Source of the DNA: Sarcophilus harrisii
Lineage: Eukaryota > Chordata > Mammalia > Dasyuromorphia > Dasyuridae
Assembly (NCBI RefSeq): GCF_902635505.1
Contig: NC_045426.1
Span: forward strand, 66,869,007 to 66,933,006
DNA: 64,000 nt
Direction of reading: 5' to 3'
Part shown: positions 21,736 through 33,192 of the stretch, in pieces
Position numbering within the stretch: the first letter of the stretch is position 1
How the letters are laid out: each line of letters opens with the position of its first letter
Program-made: the position numbers and the translations under genes
The notes under the pieces: generated by a model
Seen by the model: the letters and a program-made list of their open reading frames with translations, nothing else
Told to the model about the DNA's origin: nothing
Databases searched by the model: none

Positions 21736-22253
21736 TGTGGAATGTGCCACAGTTCTCTTTTAATGTCCTCACATAGTTTCCCTAATTGTCCTAGTTAGTT
21801 ATTCTTGCCTCTTAATATTTGATAGGATAAAGGTCTTATATCATAGCCTTCAGGCTATAATTATTCCCTCTTAATGTTTGATGGGATAAAGGTCTTATAT
21901 CATAGCCTTCAGGCTATAATTATTCCCTCTTAATGTTTGATGGGATAAAGGTCTTTATTCATTTTAGACATTAGAATATCAGGAGCCTCTCCGGTACCTC
22001 CCATTATGTCATCCTAGGTGCCTCCCCCCCATTAAGTCATCCCCATCCAGGTCTCCCCCATTATGTCATTGTTCTTGTTACCCTATAAAAGAATCTTGTA
22101 TCTGACATTTCGCTGCTGGATTCTTTAAGACGATAGTCTCACTCAGCCTTGGGACCAAACCATGGATCCATTTGGTCCCAGTGAATCTCTCCATTAAATA
22201 AATTATTAAATTGTTCTCTAATCTCTATCTTGCTCAGTTTCTGCAGCATTACA
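21736..22253 (+). mobile_element. LTR of the ERV-like fossil
   Basis: Bounded by TGTGGAATGTGCC and GCAGCATTACA. A TATA-type box CCCTATAAAAG lies at 22081-22091, and AATAAA at 22197-22202 is followed by a T-rich U5. The same LTR family appears reversed at 49670-50141, with shared text such as TGGATCCATTTGGTCCCAGT. It carries a 59-bp tandem repeat in U3. Confidence 0.85.
21808..21957 (+). repeat. 59-bp tandem repeat in LTR U3
   Basis: CCTCTTAAT(A/G)TTTGAT starts at 21808, 21867 and 21926, so there are two full units and a third partial one. Units 1 and 2 differ at only a few positions. The sister LTR at 49.7-50.1 kb has one fewer unit. U3 direct repeats in retroviruses often hold enhancer sites, but function here is unknown. 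Confidence 0.9.
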
Positions 22254-23039
22254 AGTTTAGGCTTATATCCTAACCCAGAGATCTACCCCAGAGACACAGA
22301 ATACTACTCAGTAACACATTAACTGTATTAGGTATTTAAATGCTAATGAAAAAATTGGGGGCCAGGAGTGAAAGGGGAGATCAGAGGGGTATATAAGTTT
22401 AAAATAATTGAACACCTGTGGCTTTTGGCTACAGTACAATTTGTTATTGCAAAACCTCAGTTCACAAATAGGGCATAGATTGGAGCTACATCCTTAAGAG
22501 ATGTCTTCATTCAGTGTATTCCATTCAACTTTTACCTAATGGCAAACAGCTTGTATCTAGTGGAACCAGGACTCAAAGTTGAAGCTTTCTGACCACCTGT
22601 TTGATTGCCTCTCCACTGAATTTTCTAAAGTGAAATAGTCAGCTCTTCTGGGTTCAGAATGCATCCGAGTAGTCTTTGATCTCAGTCAATCAAGAAATAT
22701 TTTCCCCCGTCCTCTTTCTAATAAGGGTTAGTATTTAATTTAATTTAACCAATATTTATTAATTAACTATTGTGTATTGTATTTAAGGAACTCTGGGAGA
22801 CTGTTATACAGTGATTAGGGAGGGTCCCGATCTTTCTGCAATGTACAGCTACTATATTTTTAATTGAAATCTTAGAACTGGGGGGCAGCAGAATTAAACA
22901 AAATACAGACTTCAGCTCTGTGGATTCTTTACCCTATTTGGAGTCAACAATTTACAGATAACTTTTAAAGCATCAACTGAGATGAGCATGCACCTATAGG
23001 GTCTAATATATGTCTCTAAAGAGCTTTGGGAGAAGGCAC
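22254..23039. other. Unassigned intergenic sequence
   Basis: Single-copy-looking sequence between the LTR and the next L1. No gene or nameable repeat. Confidence 0.4.
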
Positions 23040-23054
23040 AAGAGCAAATATTTC

Positions 23055-24183
23055 TTTTTTTTTTTTTTTTAATAACTTTTTATTGACAAAACCCATGCCA
23101 GGGTAAGTTTTTACAACATTATCCCTTGCACTCACTTCTGTTCCAATTTTTCCCCTCCCTCCCTCCACCCTCTCCTCCAGATGGCAAGCATTCCTATACA
23201 TGTTAAATAGATTGCAGTGGATCTTGGATACAATATATGTGTGCAGAACCGAAGAGTTTTCTTGTTGCTCAGGGAGAATTGGATTTAGAAGGTATAAATA
23301 ACCTGGGAAGAAGAACAAAAATGCAAGCAGTTTACATTCATTTCCTAATGTTCTTTCGTTGGGTGTAGCTGCTTCTGTCCGTCCTTGATTAATTGAAACT
23401 AAGTTAGATCTTGTCTTTGTTGAAGAAATCCACTTCCATCAGAATACATCCTCATACAGTATCGTTGTTGAGGTATATAATGATTTCCTGGTTCTGCTCA
23501 TTTTGCTCAGCATCAGTTCATGTAAGTCTCGCCAATCTTCTCTGTATTCATCCTGCTGGTCATTTCGTATAGAACAATAATATTCCATAACATTCATATA
23601 CCACAATTTACTCAACCATTCTCCAATTGATGGGCATCCATTCATTTTCCAGCTTCTGGCCACTACAAACAGGGCTGCCACAAACATACAGGTCCCTTTC
23701 CCTTTTTTAGTATCTCTTTGGGGTATAAGCCCAGTAGAGACACTGCTGGATCAAAGGGTATGCATAGTTTGATAACTTTTTGGGCATAGTTCCAAATCGC
23801 TCTCCAGAATAGCTGGATGTGTTCACAATTCCACCAACAATGTATCAGTGTCCCTGTTTTCCCACATCCCCTCCAACATTCTGTATTATCTTTCTCTGTC
23901 ATTCTGGCCAATCTGATAGGTGTATAGTGGTATCTCAGAGTTGTCTTAATTTGCATTTCTCTGATCAATAGTGATTTGGAACACTCTTTCATATGAGTAG
24001 TAATAGTTTTAATTTCATCATCTGAAAATTGTCTGTTCATATCCTTTGACCATTTATCAATTGGAGAATGGCTTGATTTCTTATAAATTAGAGTCAATTC
24101 TCTATATATTTTGGAAATGAGTCCTTTATCAGAATCTTTGACTGTAAAAATGTTTTCCCAGTTTATTGTTTCCCTTCTAATCT
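23055..24183 (-). mobile_element. L1, 5'-truncated, with 15-bp target duplication
   Basis: Opens with a T run and ATAACTTTTTATTGACAAAA, the tail of the youngest-looking L1 type here. It covers the 3' UTR and the ORF2 C-terminus, and stops at GTTTATTGTTTCCCTTCTAA. AAGAGCAAATATTTC flanks it at 23040-23054 and 24184-24198, a perfect 15-bp target duplication. Little divergence in the duplication and the tail suggest a fairly recent insertion. Confidence 0.95.
23663..24097 (-). pseudogene. L1 ORF2 C-terminal fragment with zinc knuckle
   Basis: A 144-residue open piece, from MTLIYKKSSHSPIDKWSKDM to the cysteine-rich end. It carries [18 protein letters not shown], the C-x3-C-x7-H-x4-C motif of the L1 ORF2 C-terminal domain that binds RNA and is needed for retrotransposition. 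Endonuclease and RT are absent because the copy is 5'-truncated. The remaining C-terminus continues in another frame at 23439-23687. Confidence 0.85.
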
Positions 24184-24198
24184 AAGAGCAAATATTTC

Positions 24199-25599
24199 AT
24201 GAGGATGGATTTCTGGCTAGATTAGGGAAGGTATGTAAGCAGGGCTGGGTTTCAGAAGATCTGGGAGCATGGCTAGTACTTAGAGGCAGTTTCATTCTCT
24301 GCCTCCTGCAGCTGAGCAGAAGCAGAATTCCCAATGGTCCTCTGGCTCAGTGATATGATGAGCAAAGTGGTTCCTATCATGTCCAGCTGCTCCCATGGGC
24401 CCCAGTGAGTGATAGGGACTAGAACACTCCACTAGTCCAGGAAATGACACTGTATCCAACTAGAGAAGAAGACTCAGGGGATCATCCTCAGATTCTAATT
24501 CTATCAGGGGCCCTTGGGGCAGAGAAGGTGCAGGTATGGATGCATCCCTCCTGAAACGGAGAAGTCAATATGAAAGGGCTGGAACTCAGAATTTCTCCTG
24601 CTCACTACTTCTTTTTTAGCTTGTCCCTAGTTATCATTCTTTTCTTTCATCTCTTAATACTTCTCAAGTCTGTAAGCCTAGGCCCTGAGTAGGGCACTGT
24701 TTAGCAATGAAGAAGGGAATTGACTGGAAATGTCTCCTTCACACTCAAATGCATCTTTATTCTCACCATCTCCTCCAGGCCTGTAAATTCAAACGTTGAA
24801 CAAAGGCTGGATCAATCCTGATGAACAAGGGACTCTACAAAGCCATTTATCTTCCTGGCACAGGCTGGCAGCTTCTTTCTCAGCTGCCCTATTATCTTCT
24901 TTTTTTCTTTTTGTTGTACCAATGGTCAGTTATCTATGCCCTCAGCTGTTCCAATATAACCTTTGCCTGTCTCAAAATATAGGAGGGACCTGAAAGCATC
25001 AAGGGAAAAAGGGCTTGCCTGAACAGAGTAAGATCCTGAAGCCTGGTATCTATTCTCCAATGGTTTACCCAAATCTAGGCCAGGAGAAACTGAAAGCTAC
25101 TTCTGGAAGAGCAATGAGAGTAGTGTAGAGGTGGCTCTGGGTTCTTCAGGCTGGGAATCTCAGGTCTATCCTTCATCCTTAAAAAAGAGGTGGAGATGGA
25201 GGGCCCATCAACCAACTGATCTTTGTTCAGTTTGAACTTCTAGTCCCTTGAGAGTACTTGACTTCAAGCTTTCTATTTATCTCTCCACTCTCCATGAACT
25301 ACAGTGGCCCAATAAATCTTGGGTTCAAGTTAGTAAAAGTGGCAGAACTAGAGGGAGTCAGGAGCTTGGGTGGAGAAGATGAAGATTGGAGAACCAATTG
25401 CAAAGAAGGGATGAGGCACAGAGTGAAAGGAGGAGACAGAGCAGACTGAGGAGGAGAATGGCCTGCAGAGTCTTTACAAAGAAAATAACAAGCAAGCAAG
25501 ACTGAAAGGGACAAGAGTACTAAAATAAGTGGAGAGACAGAAAGAAATAGAGAAAAAGGTTAACAGAGAAAATGAGGACTAGAGAACAATATTCAAAGT
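24199..25599. other. Unassigned, relatively GC-richer intergenic sequence
   Basis: No gene is supported. A short L2-like piece may lie near 24610-24700 (TTAATACTTCTCAAGTCTGT). The frames at 24796-24993, 25258-25449 and 25299-25514 lack known domains, splice context or repeat explanation. Confidence 0.4.
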
Positions 25600-25712
25600 A
25601 GGGGAGAGAAGAGAGAGAGACAGAGAGAGATAGAGGCAGAGAGAGAGACAGAGAGAGAGACAGAGAAACAGAGATAGAGACCGACAGAGAGACAGAGATA
25701 GAGAGAGAGAGA

Positions 25713-25783
<71 letters not shown>

Positions 25784-25800
25784 TAAAGAGAAAGAGAAAA
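25600..25800. repeat. (GA)n microsatellite
   Basis: An imperfect GAGA/CAGAGA array. The 134-residue minus frame over 25593-25997 is a Ser/Leu alternation produced by the antisense CT repeat, so it is not a gene. Confidence 0.95.
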
Positions 25801-27000
25801 GGAAGATAATTAGGGAAGTTGGTGAGACAGAAAGAGCTTATAAGAGCTAGAGAGACAAAGGAGAATATGTCAAAGACAGAAGGGAAAAAAAAAATAGGGA
25901 GATTATGAGGGGGTTGGTGGTAGATGTGGAAAGCTCTGTAAGTTTGGTTTATTGTTGTTTTTGTTTGGTGTTGTTGGTTTTCCAAATAAAAGCCCAAGTA
26001 AAATACATGTGACAGAAAAGGGTGCTATTCCACAAACATACCTATATGTCCATATATTGGCAATAAAACTTCCTTCCCAACTAACCCACAGAAGCACCAA
26101 CTCTGTAGTAAGAATATATGCTTAGAGGCAATATAAAAGATAGATATATACATTACATACCGATAGATATCTATGTATGCAGATATGCATTGTATGCATA
26201 GCAATGATGAGCATATCATTTTCTATCTTTTTCCATCAAAGTGTATTAGTTATGAGTCTCATCACAGAAATATAAGTTTTAAGGAAAAATAGCAAAAAAA
26301 AAGTTTTATGTTGTATTTTTAATTGTTATTTAAAATCCAGATACACCCCTGGAAAAAATCAAAACAAAACAAAAACCGTCCTTGCAAACTTTGCTCTAGT
26401 GCATAATTCACAATGTCCTACCCTAGAGGTCATCTAGTCAAAGTTATTCATTCCCTAGGGGACATTGAGTACCCCTTCTCAATTATGGAGAACAATATTG
26501 GCCTTCATAGAAATGGGGAGGGGGAGAATTCCCTAGTCAGTAGTAAAATGGTATTTCTTAATCCTTTCAGTTTTAAATTGGTATGTTTCATTTAATTGTT
26601 ACCTGCATTAAGTTTTTCACATTCATGTTCATGAATCATATGAATCTTTTTTAAAACTCTTGAGTGATACTCTGTAGCCCAGCTAATTTGGAGGGGTAAT
26701 TTGTTCCTTTACATAATTGTTTCCATTCCTAACTCCATTCCCAGGACTCATTTGCACAAAATGCATACCCACCCACCCACCAGACCCACCCTTTACTATC
26801 TCTGGTAACCTTAAATAGCCAAGTCACCTCTTGAAACATAAGTTATTTCTTTTTTTTCCTCAGCCTCTTAGAATTTTGTATTCTGTGAAGGCTCAGATCA
26901 GGCCAGTCTTCCTCTATTAAGCCTTTGCTGAGTCAGTTAGTTTTCAAAAGTCTCTTCCTGTTCAAAATGTCTTTCAAGTTCTTAATTGCATAAATATCTT
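25801..27000. other. Unassigned intergenic sequence
   Basis: AT-rich sequence with a short (ACCC)n at 26768-26785. The frames at 25903-26100, 26025-26219 and 26413-26595 show no family resemblance. Confidence 0.4.
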
Positions 27001-27120
27001 ATTTCTAATCCCCTAGTACAGTACTGGCTTTTTAAAGGCAAGGACTGTTGTTTCAGGTGATTAGAATAAGAACTGACTGCATCTCCAGTGGCTAGCACAA
27101 TGACTTTCATATAGATATAG
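27001..27120 (+). repeat. L2-like 3' fragment
   Basis: AAGGCAAGGACTGTTGTTTC then CTCCAGTGGCTAGCACAATG follows the conserved ending of L2/MIR3-type repeats. It is diverged. Confidence 0.45.
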
Positions 27121-27184
27121 AAATTGTATCTATGTTTTCATTGATATCTTAAAGTAAGATAAGAAAGCTGCATCTATCTCTGTA

Positions 27185-27500
27185 GATCAGCACTTTCTAG
27201 AGAAACTCTGAGAGGTTTATTGACTTTATCAGAGTCACATAACCAGTAGGTATCCCAAACAATACTTGAATCTAGGTTATCTTGATTCTAACCTAGCTCT
27301 CTAAAAGACAGGTTACACTAAATTTTGTTTAGCCTTTAGTAAGTGCTACATGGCATAATAGATTTAGAACAGAAAGAAATTGACAATCATCAAGTACATT
27401 TTCCCTATCTGAAAATGAGGACAGGACACTATGACTAAGATAGTTATGTACTTTGTCTAAGGTCATTCAGCCAGTAAGTCAAAAAGTCACAATTTACACT
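27185..27500 (+). repeat. MIR-like SINE remnants (two)
   Basis: 27185-27315 has AGAGTCACATAACCAGTAGG and AATCTAGGTTATCTTGATTC. 27400-27500 has CTATCTGAAAATGAGGACAG and TTTGTCTAAGGTCATTCAGC. Both show the MIR order of motifs and are old. Confidence 0.55.
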
Positions 27501-28296
27501 ATTAATATCACTACTTTCCTGTATTTCTAGAACTGAATTGAATTGCGTTTTTGTGATTAGGTTAATATAAACTTAATTTTACTATATTAGGTTCAAGCCC
27601 TCATAGAAAAATCCTGAAAAATATTTTACAGACCACTAACACATTAGCTGAAAAAAAGTAGTCACTGTGTAGCAGGAAAATGTTTTATTAAAAGAAAAAA
27701 AATCTAACAAATACTATTATATATTAAGCAACAGAGAACACAATGTATCCCAATAATCTTATGAGAGTATCCCACTAATGACTTATTATCACAGAATAAG
27801 CATTCATTCACATTGGCATACTGCATGTACTCTTTCTCCCAGAAATATTTGCCCAACATTTCTCCTCCCATTAGTGTCTTCTCCTGGTAGATAGAGTGTC
27901 TGGCTACTACTAGAGAGATCTTTTCACATTTAAGTGCTTAATAAGTGTTTATGTATTTGAACTGTCAAATTTTCCCATCTACTCTGGCCAGGTTGCCACA
28001 ATTTGAAAAAAAAGGTGACAAACCAAGAATTTTCTCTAAACAATGCAGGGTTTTCAAAAAGTCACCAAACTTGGGGTTTGAAAGACATTTTCAGTCAATT
28101 AGTATAATCCATATTACAAAAGAGAGCATGGATATCCAATCTCCAATTGATTAAAGTAGTCCCTTAAAATTCCACTTTTGCCTGCCTACACATCAAGTAT
28201 TACCTTTACAAAAGAAAATAAAACAAAAATCACCATTACCACTACCAACAACTCACCACCGCGTCCTCTATCCATCAAAGTTTTCTCTAAGCTCAC
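27501..28296. other. Unassigned intergenic sequence
   Basis: AT-rich. No gene; the frame at 27945-28154 has no recognisable domain. Confidence 0.4.
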
Positions 28297-28311
28297 AAGA
28301 GGAATCACAAG

Positions 28312-28426
28312 ATGGCACAGTGGATACAACACCAACCCTGAAATCAGGAGAACCTGAGTTCAAACCTGGCCTCATTTCCTATGTTGTGTGACCCTAGGTA
28401 AGTCATTTAACCCCAATTGTCTAAGC

Positions 28427-28451
<25 letters not shown>
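28312..28451 (+). repeat. Short tRNA-derived SINE with target duplication
   Basis: ATGGCACAGTGGATACAACA, CTGAGTTCAAACCTGG and GTGTGACCCTAGGTAAGTCA lead to a poly(A) of about 25 bases. AAGAGGAATCACAAG (28297-28311) and AAGAGGATTCACAAG (28452-28466) are target duplications differing at one base. The first bases (GGGGCAGCT...) of the family are missing, so the copy is slightly 5'-truncated. Confidence 0.95.
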
Positions 28452-28458
<7 letters not shown>

Positions 28459-28466
28459 TTCACAAG

Positions 28467-28710
28467 CTACTGGGTTATGCTGTGATTCTCAATGAGTAAA
28501 ACAACTCCTCTTACATAGTTTTAACTTCTGAGGGTATTAACTGTTCCATAGACATCTCTGTATTTGTTTAATTCCTAGGAAGGATTTATTTCCTTAAAGC
28601 CACTGAAGAGAATTCCTAAAGTAATCTGAGATGATCATAGTTTGCTTTAGTTATGTTACCACAACTCTCTTCACCTTTCTGAACCTATATGGGATAAATT
28701 AAAACATTTG
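28467..28710. other. Unassigned sequence
   Basis: Short AT-rich interval between a SINE and an old L1. Nothing recognised. Confidence 0.4.
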
Positions 28711-29165
28711 AAAAAATAAATTAAAAAAAAGGAAAAACCTGGAAAAACTTACATGAATTGGTGTAAAGTGAAGTGAGCAGAATCAGAACATTCTACACAG
28801 TAACAGCAACATTGTACAATGATGACCTATGATTGATTTAGCTCTTCTCAGCAATACAATGATCCAAGACAATTCCAAAAGTCTCATGATGAAAATGATA
28901 TTCACATCCAAAGAAAGAATTGATGGAATGTAAATACAGATTGAAATAAATTATTTTCACTTTATTTTTTTTTTCATGGCTCTTTCTTTTGCTCTGTTCC
29001 TTCTCATACAACATAATTAAGGAGGAAAGGTTTTACATGATTACACATATATAATCTATATCAAATTGTTTAATATCAGAAAAGAGGGAGGGAAGGAGGA
29101 AAAGTAATAAATTTGGAATTCAAAATTTATAAAGAAATTAATGTTAAAATGTATCTTTAAAGGTA
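28711..29165 (+). mobile_element. Old L1 3' end, plus strand
   Basis: ACTTACATGAATTGGTGTAA, AGTGAAGTGAGCAGAATCAG, CAATGATCCAAGACAATTCC and AAAGAAAGAATTGATGGAAT form the C-terminal and 3' UTR text of an older marsupial L1 lineage, ending in an AT-rich tail. ORF2 frames are not readable here. Confidence 0.7.
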
Positions 29166-29760
29166 ATTTTAAAAAATTCTATTTAAAATAAATATTTTAA
29201 AAAGGAAATACATGAGGTAAAACCAGAACAAGCAGTCAAATTGCATTTTGTGAAGGTACTCTAGACAATATCACCTATTGAGAGATAAGAGATTATTCTA
29301 AGAGATTACTCAAGTCTAATTCGTATTATTGCTAAAAGAATAGAAGAGTTTGTAATCAAACATATGCCTATAAGTCTAATTGTTTTCCCTTCAAATTCTT
29401 GTATATCTAGTAATAGAAGAACCTTCTAAAGTTCAACCTCATGTGTTTTTAAATCAGAACAAAGGAGGTCTAGGGAATTTAAATGATTTGTCTAAAGACA
29501 CATAGGCAGTCTTATCAGAGATGGGATACTTGAAAATAGTGATTATTTCTTCCTTGAGACTTCTCTTTTCCAGTTTTAATTGATCCTTATATATGTGGTA
29601 AGAATGCTATTGTCAGTTAATATATAAAATAATAGTAAAGCCTAATTTTTTTAATAAAAATAGATTTTAAAAAATAATACTTTTTATACACACCACAAAC
29701 AATTTGGGGACAATTGATTGAGAATAAGGTCTAAAACATTATTATTATTATTTTAATAAT
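29166..29760. other. Unassigned AT-rich sequence
   Basis: A MIR-like piece is likely at 29450-29540 (TTTAAATGATTTGTCTAAAG, ACACATAGGCAGTC). No gene. Confidence 0.4.
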
Positions 29761-30966
29761 TGTTTTTTTTTTTTTTTTTCTGGTCATACATGGATATTAA
29801 CTTTCCAAATATACATTTTTTAATGAATCATTTAGGAGAGAAAATCAGAATAAAAGGGAAAAATCATGAGAGAGAAAAAAAAAAAAAAACAGGAAAAAAA
29901 AATGAACATAGCATGTGTTGATTTACTTCCAGTCTCCATAGTTCTCTTTATGGATATAGATGGCATTTTCTATAGAAAGTTTATTGGGATTAACTTGGAT
30001 CACTGAACCACTGAGAAGAACCAAGTCAGACTTGATCATCACACAATCTTGTTGTTACAGTGCATAATATGTTCTTGGTTCTGCTTGTTTTACTCAGCAT
30101 CAGTTCATGTAAATCTTTCCAGGCCTTGCTAAAATCAGCTTGTTCATCATTTTTTATAGAACAATAATATTCTATTACTTTCATATGCCATGACTTCAGT
30201 TACTGCTCTGCATCTCCCGATTTTCCAATTCTTTGCTACCACAAAAAGAGCTTCTACAAATACTTTTGCATATATGGATCTTTTCCCCTCCTTTATGATT
30301 TCCTGTAGATACAGATGCAGTAGTGAACCTGCTGGATTAAACAGTATGCACAATTTTATAGCTGTTTGGTCATAGTTCCAAATTGTTCTTCAGAATCATT
30401 GCATCATTTCACAACTCCACCAGCAATGCACTACTATCCCAGTTTTCTCACATCCCCTCCAACATTTATCATTATCCTTTCTTGTCATCTTAGCCAATTT
30501 GAGAGATGTGAGGTAGTACTTCAGAGTTGTTTGAATTTGCAGTTTTTTTAATCAATAGTGATTTAGAGCATTTTGTCATATGACTATAGATGGCTTTAAT
30601 TTCATCATCTGAAAATTGTCTGTTCATATTCTTTGACCATTTATCAACTGGGGAATAACTTGTATTCCTATGAATTTGACAGAGTTTTTTATATATTTTA
30701 GAAATGAGACCTTTATCAGAAATATTGATTGTAATATTTTTAAGGTTTGTACTTCCCTTTTAATTTTTTATATTGGTTTTGTTTGTACAAAAGCTTTTTT
30801 AATTTAATGTTATCAAAATTGTCAGTTTTGCATTTCATAATTTTCTCTATTTCTTTTGTAGTCATAAATTTTTCTCTTCTCCAGAGATCTGATAGATAAA
30901 TTATTCCTTCTTCTTAATTTCCTTACGAAATCACCCTTTATGCCTTCATCATGTACCCCTTTTGTG

Positions 30967-31222
30967 TTTTTTTTTTTTTTTTTCTGGTCATACATGGATA
31001 TTAACTTTCCAAATATACATTTTTTAATGAATCATTTGGGAGAGAAAATCAGAATAAAAGGGAAAAATCATGAGAGAGGAAAAAAAATGAACATAGTATG
31101 TGTTGATTTACTTCCAGTCTCTATAGTTCTCTTTCTGGATATAGATGGCATTTTCTATAGAAAGTTTATTGGGATTAACTTGGATCACTGAACCACTGAG
31201 AAGAACCAAGTCAGACTTGATC
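30967..31222 (-). mobile_element. Second copy of the same L1 3' end inside the old L1
   Basis: It repeats 29763-30037 almost base for base (a few substitutions and a shorter internal A run), from the T run to TCAGACTTGATC. The old L1 then resumes with TTTATTTTGATATAGGATG. A clear target duplication was not found. Confidence 0.8.
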
Positions 31223-31350
31223 TTTATTTTGATATAGGATGTAAGATGCAGGTCTAGGCTGAGTTTGACATAGTTTCCAATTTTTCCAGCAATTTTTGTG
31301 AAATAGTGGCCCAGAAGCTGAAGTTTGAATCTTCAAACTAAGTTACTATA

Positions 31351-31695
31351 TGCCTCGACCCACGAGGCAGAGTGTGTGGACCCTGGAAGAAGAGACAAGA
31401 CAAAGTAATCTGATCAAGCCTCCTTTTAATGAGTGCAATAGTACAGGCATTTATAGCAATAGGAAAGGAAGCAGGGTTGTGCAAACTCAGTAGGGGGAAG
31501 GGGTAGACAAAGGAAGGTTTCCCGCCCAAGGATGAGCTGATCAGGTGTCTTTGGTCATGTAGGAAGCTCCAGGATGTGATTAGGAGATGCCTAGATATCT
31601 GCCTATTCAAGGTTAAGACAGTCTTTGGAATGTGGCCTTATCACCTGTATGGCCTTATGGCCTTATCACCTGTAGATTAGTGTTGGCTCCCCACA
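31351..31695 (-). mobile_element. Solo LTR inside the old L1 (ERV fossil)
   Basis: 345 bp bounded by TGCCTCGACCC and GGCTCCCCACA, flanked by a perfect 6-bp duplication ACTATA at 31345-31350 and 31696-31701. On the minus strand it reads TGTGGGGAGCC...GAGGCA. A TATA-type CTATAAATGCC lies at 31446-31456 and ATTAAA at 31425-31430. A 6-bp duplication suits betaretrovirus-like elements. The 90-residue minus frame over 31338-31610 is a chance frame in the LTR. Confidence 0.95.
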
Positions 31696-33003
31696 ACTAT
31701 AGTTGTTGATTATTTCATCATTTATATCTAACCTATTCCACTGATCTACTACTCTATTTCTTAGACAGTATCAAATGGTTTTGATGAGTGCTGCTTTATA
31801 ATAGTGTTTTAGATCTGATACTCCTAGACCACCAGCCTTTGTAATTTTTTCCATTAATTTTTTTGATATGATTGCCCTTTTTTTCCCAGATGAATTGTTT
31901 TATTATATTTTCTAGTTGAATATTTTGGGTTTTTTTTTTACTAGTTTGATTGTTATGGCACTAAACAAGTAGTTCAATTTAGGTAGAATTGTCATTTCTA
32001 TTACATTAGCTTGGTCAGCTTATGAGTAATTAATACTTTTCCAATTGTTTAGATCTGACTTTACTTGTTTGAGAAGTGTTTTGTAATTTTGTTCATATAG
32101 TTACTGGATTTGTCTTATCAAGAAGACACCCAAATATTGTATTTTGTTTGCAGTTATTTTAAATGGGATTTCTCTTTCTATCTCTTGCTGCTGGGCTTTG
32201 TCAGTAATATATAGAAATGCTGATGATTTATGTGGTTTTGCTGCAAATTTGCTAAAGCTGTTGATTGTTTTAAGTATGTTTTTGAATGATTTTCTAGGGA
32301 TCTCTATCATTATCTCATGTGTAAAAAGTGGTGATTTTATTTCCTCTTGTCCATTTTAATTTCTTTAATTTGTTTTTCTTTTTTCTTTCTTTTTTTTTTT
32401 TTTTTGCTAAAGTCAACATTTCTAGTATGATATTGGTAATATGGTATCCTTGTTTCACTCCTGACCATATTGAGAATGTGTCCAGCTTTTCTCCATCTCA
32501 ATGCTTGTTGATAGTTTTACATAGAAACGATTATAATTTTAACAAAAAACTCCATATGCTCATTAATGCTTTCAGTAGGAATGGGAGTGGTATTTTTTCA
32601 AAAACTTTTTCTTCATCTATGAGATTATTATATGATTTCTGTTGGTTTTGTTATTGATATAGTCAATATGGCAATAGTTTTTGTGGTACTGAATCAGTCC
32701 TCCATTCCTGGTATAAATGCTACTTGGTTATATAGTGTATTATCCTGCTAAGAAGTTGTAAATTTTTTGCTAATATTTTAAAGTTTTTATATCAATTTTC
32801 TTTAAGAAATTGGTCTATAATTTTTTTCTCTAGTTTGACTCTTTCTAGTTTAGGTATCAGTACTATATTTGTGTGATAAAAGGAATTTGACAGGACTCCT
32901 TCTTTATGTATTTTTCCAAATAGTTTACATAGTATTGGAATTAATTGTTCTTTAAATGTTCAGTAGAATTTACTTGTGAATACTGGCTATAGAAATTTTT
33001 CTT

Positions 33004-33192
33004 TTCTTTTTTTTTTTTTTAAATAGCTTTTTATTTACAAGATATATGCATGGGTAATTTTTGAGCACTGACAACTTTCGTTCCAACTTTTCCCCTCCTT
33101 TACCTCATCCCCTCCCTCAGATGACAGATTGACCAATACATGTTAAATATGTTAAAGTACAAGTTAAATACAATATATGTATACATGTTATG
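33004..33192 (-). mobile_element. Short L1 3' fragment with target duplication
   Basis: A T run then AAATAGCTTTTTATTTACAA and TATGCATGGGTAATTTTTGA is the tail of a different L1 subfamily (also at 56.2 and 62.0 kb). GAAATTTTTCTT (32992-33003) and GAGATTTTTCTT (33193-33204) flank it with one mismatch. The frame at 33100-33291 spans its junction and is not a gene. Confidence 0.85.

Larger units (their letters stand above)
19481..22253 (+). mobile_element. ERV-like element, 3' portion with 3' LTR (fossil)
   Basis: The right end is an LTR (21736-22253) preceded directly by a purine run AGAAGAGAGAGAG at 21723-21735 that fits a polypurine tract, so this is a 3' LTR with internal sequence to its left. 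The internal part (about 2.25 kb) has no gag, pol or env domain I can recognise. It contains another polypurine-like stretch near 20914-20931. No left LTR is present; the left boundary is L1 sequence. It is a broken, non-coding remnant, perhaps of a non-autonomous ERV. Confidence 0.6.

Noticed and set aside
24199-25599. GC-richer unique block considered as host exons
   Set aside because: No frame shows a domain, and I could not support splice sites or a coding pattern by eye.
25593-25997. 134-residue minus-strand frame, Ser/Leu-rich
   Set aside because: It is the translation of the antisense of a GA microsatellite and has no domain.
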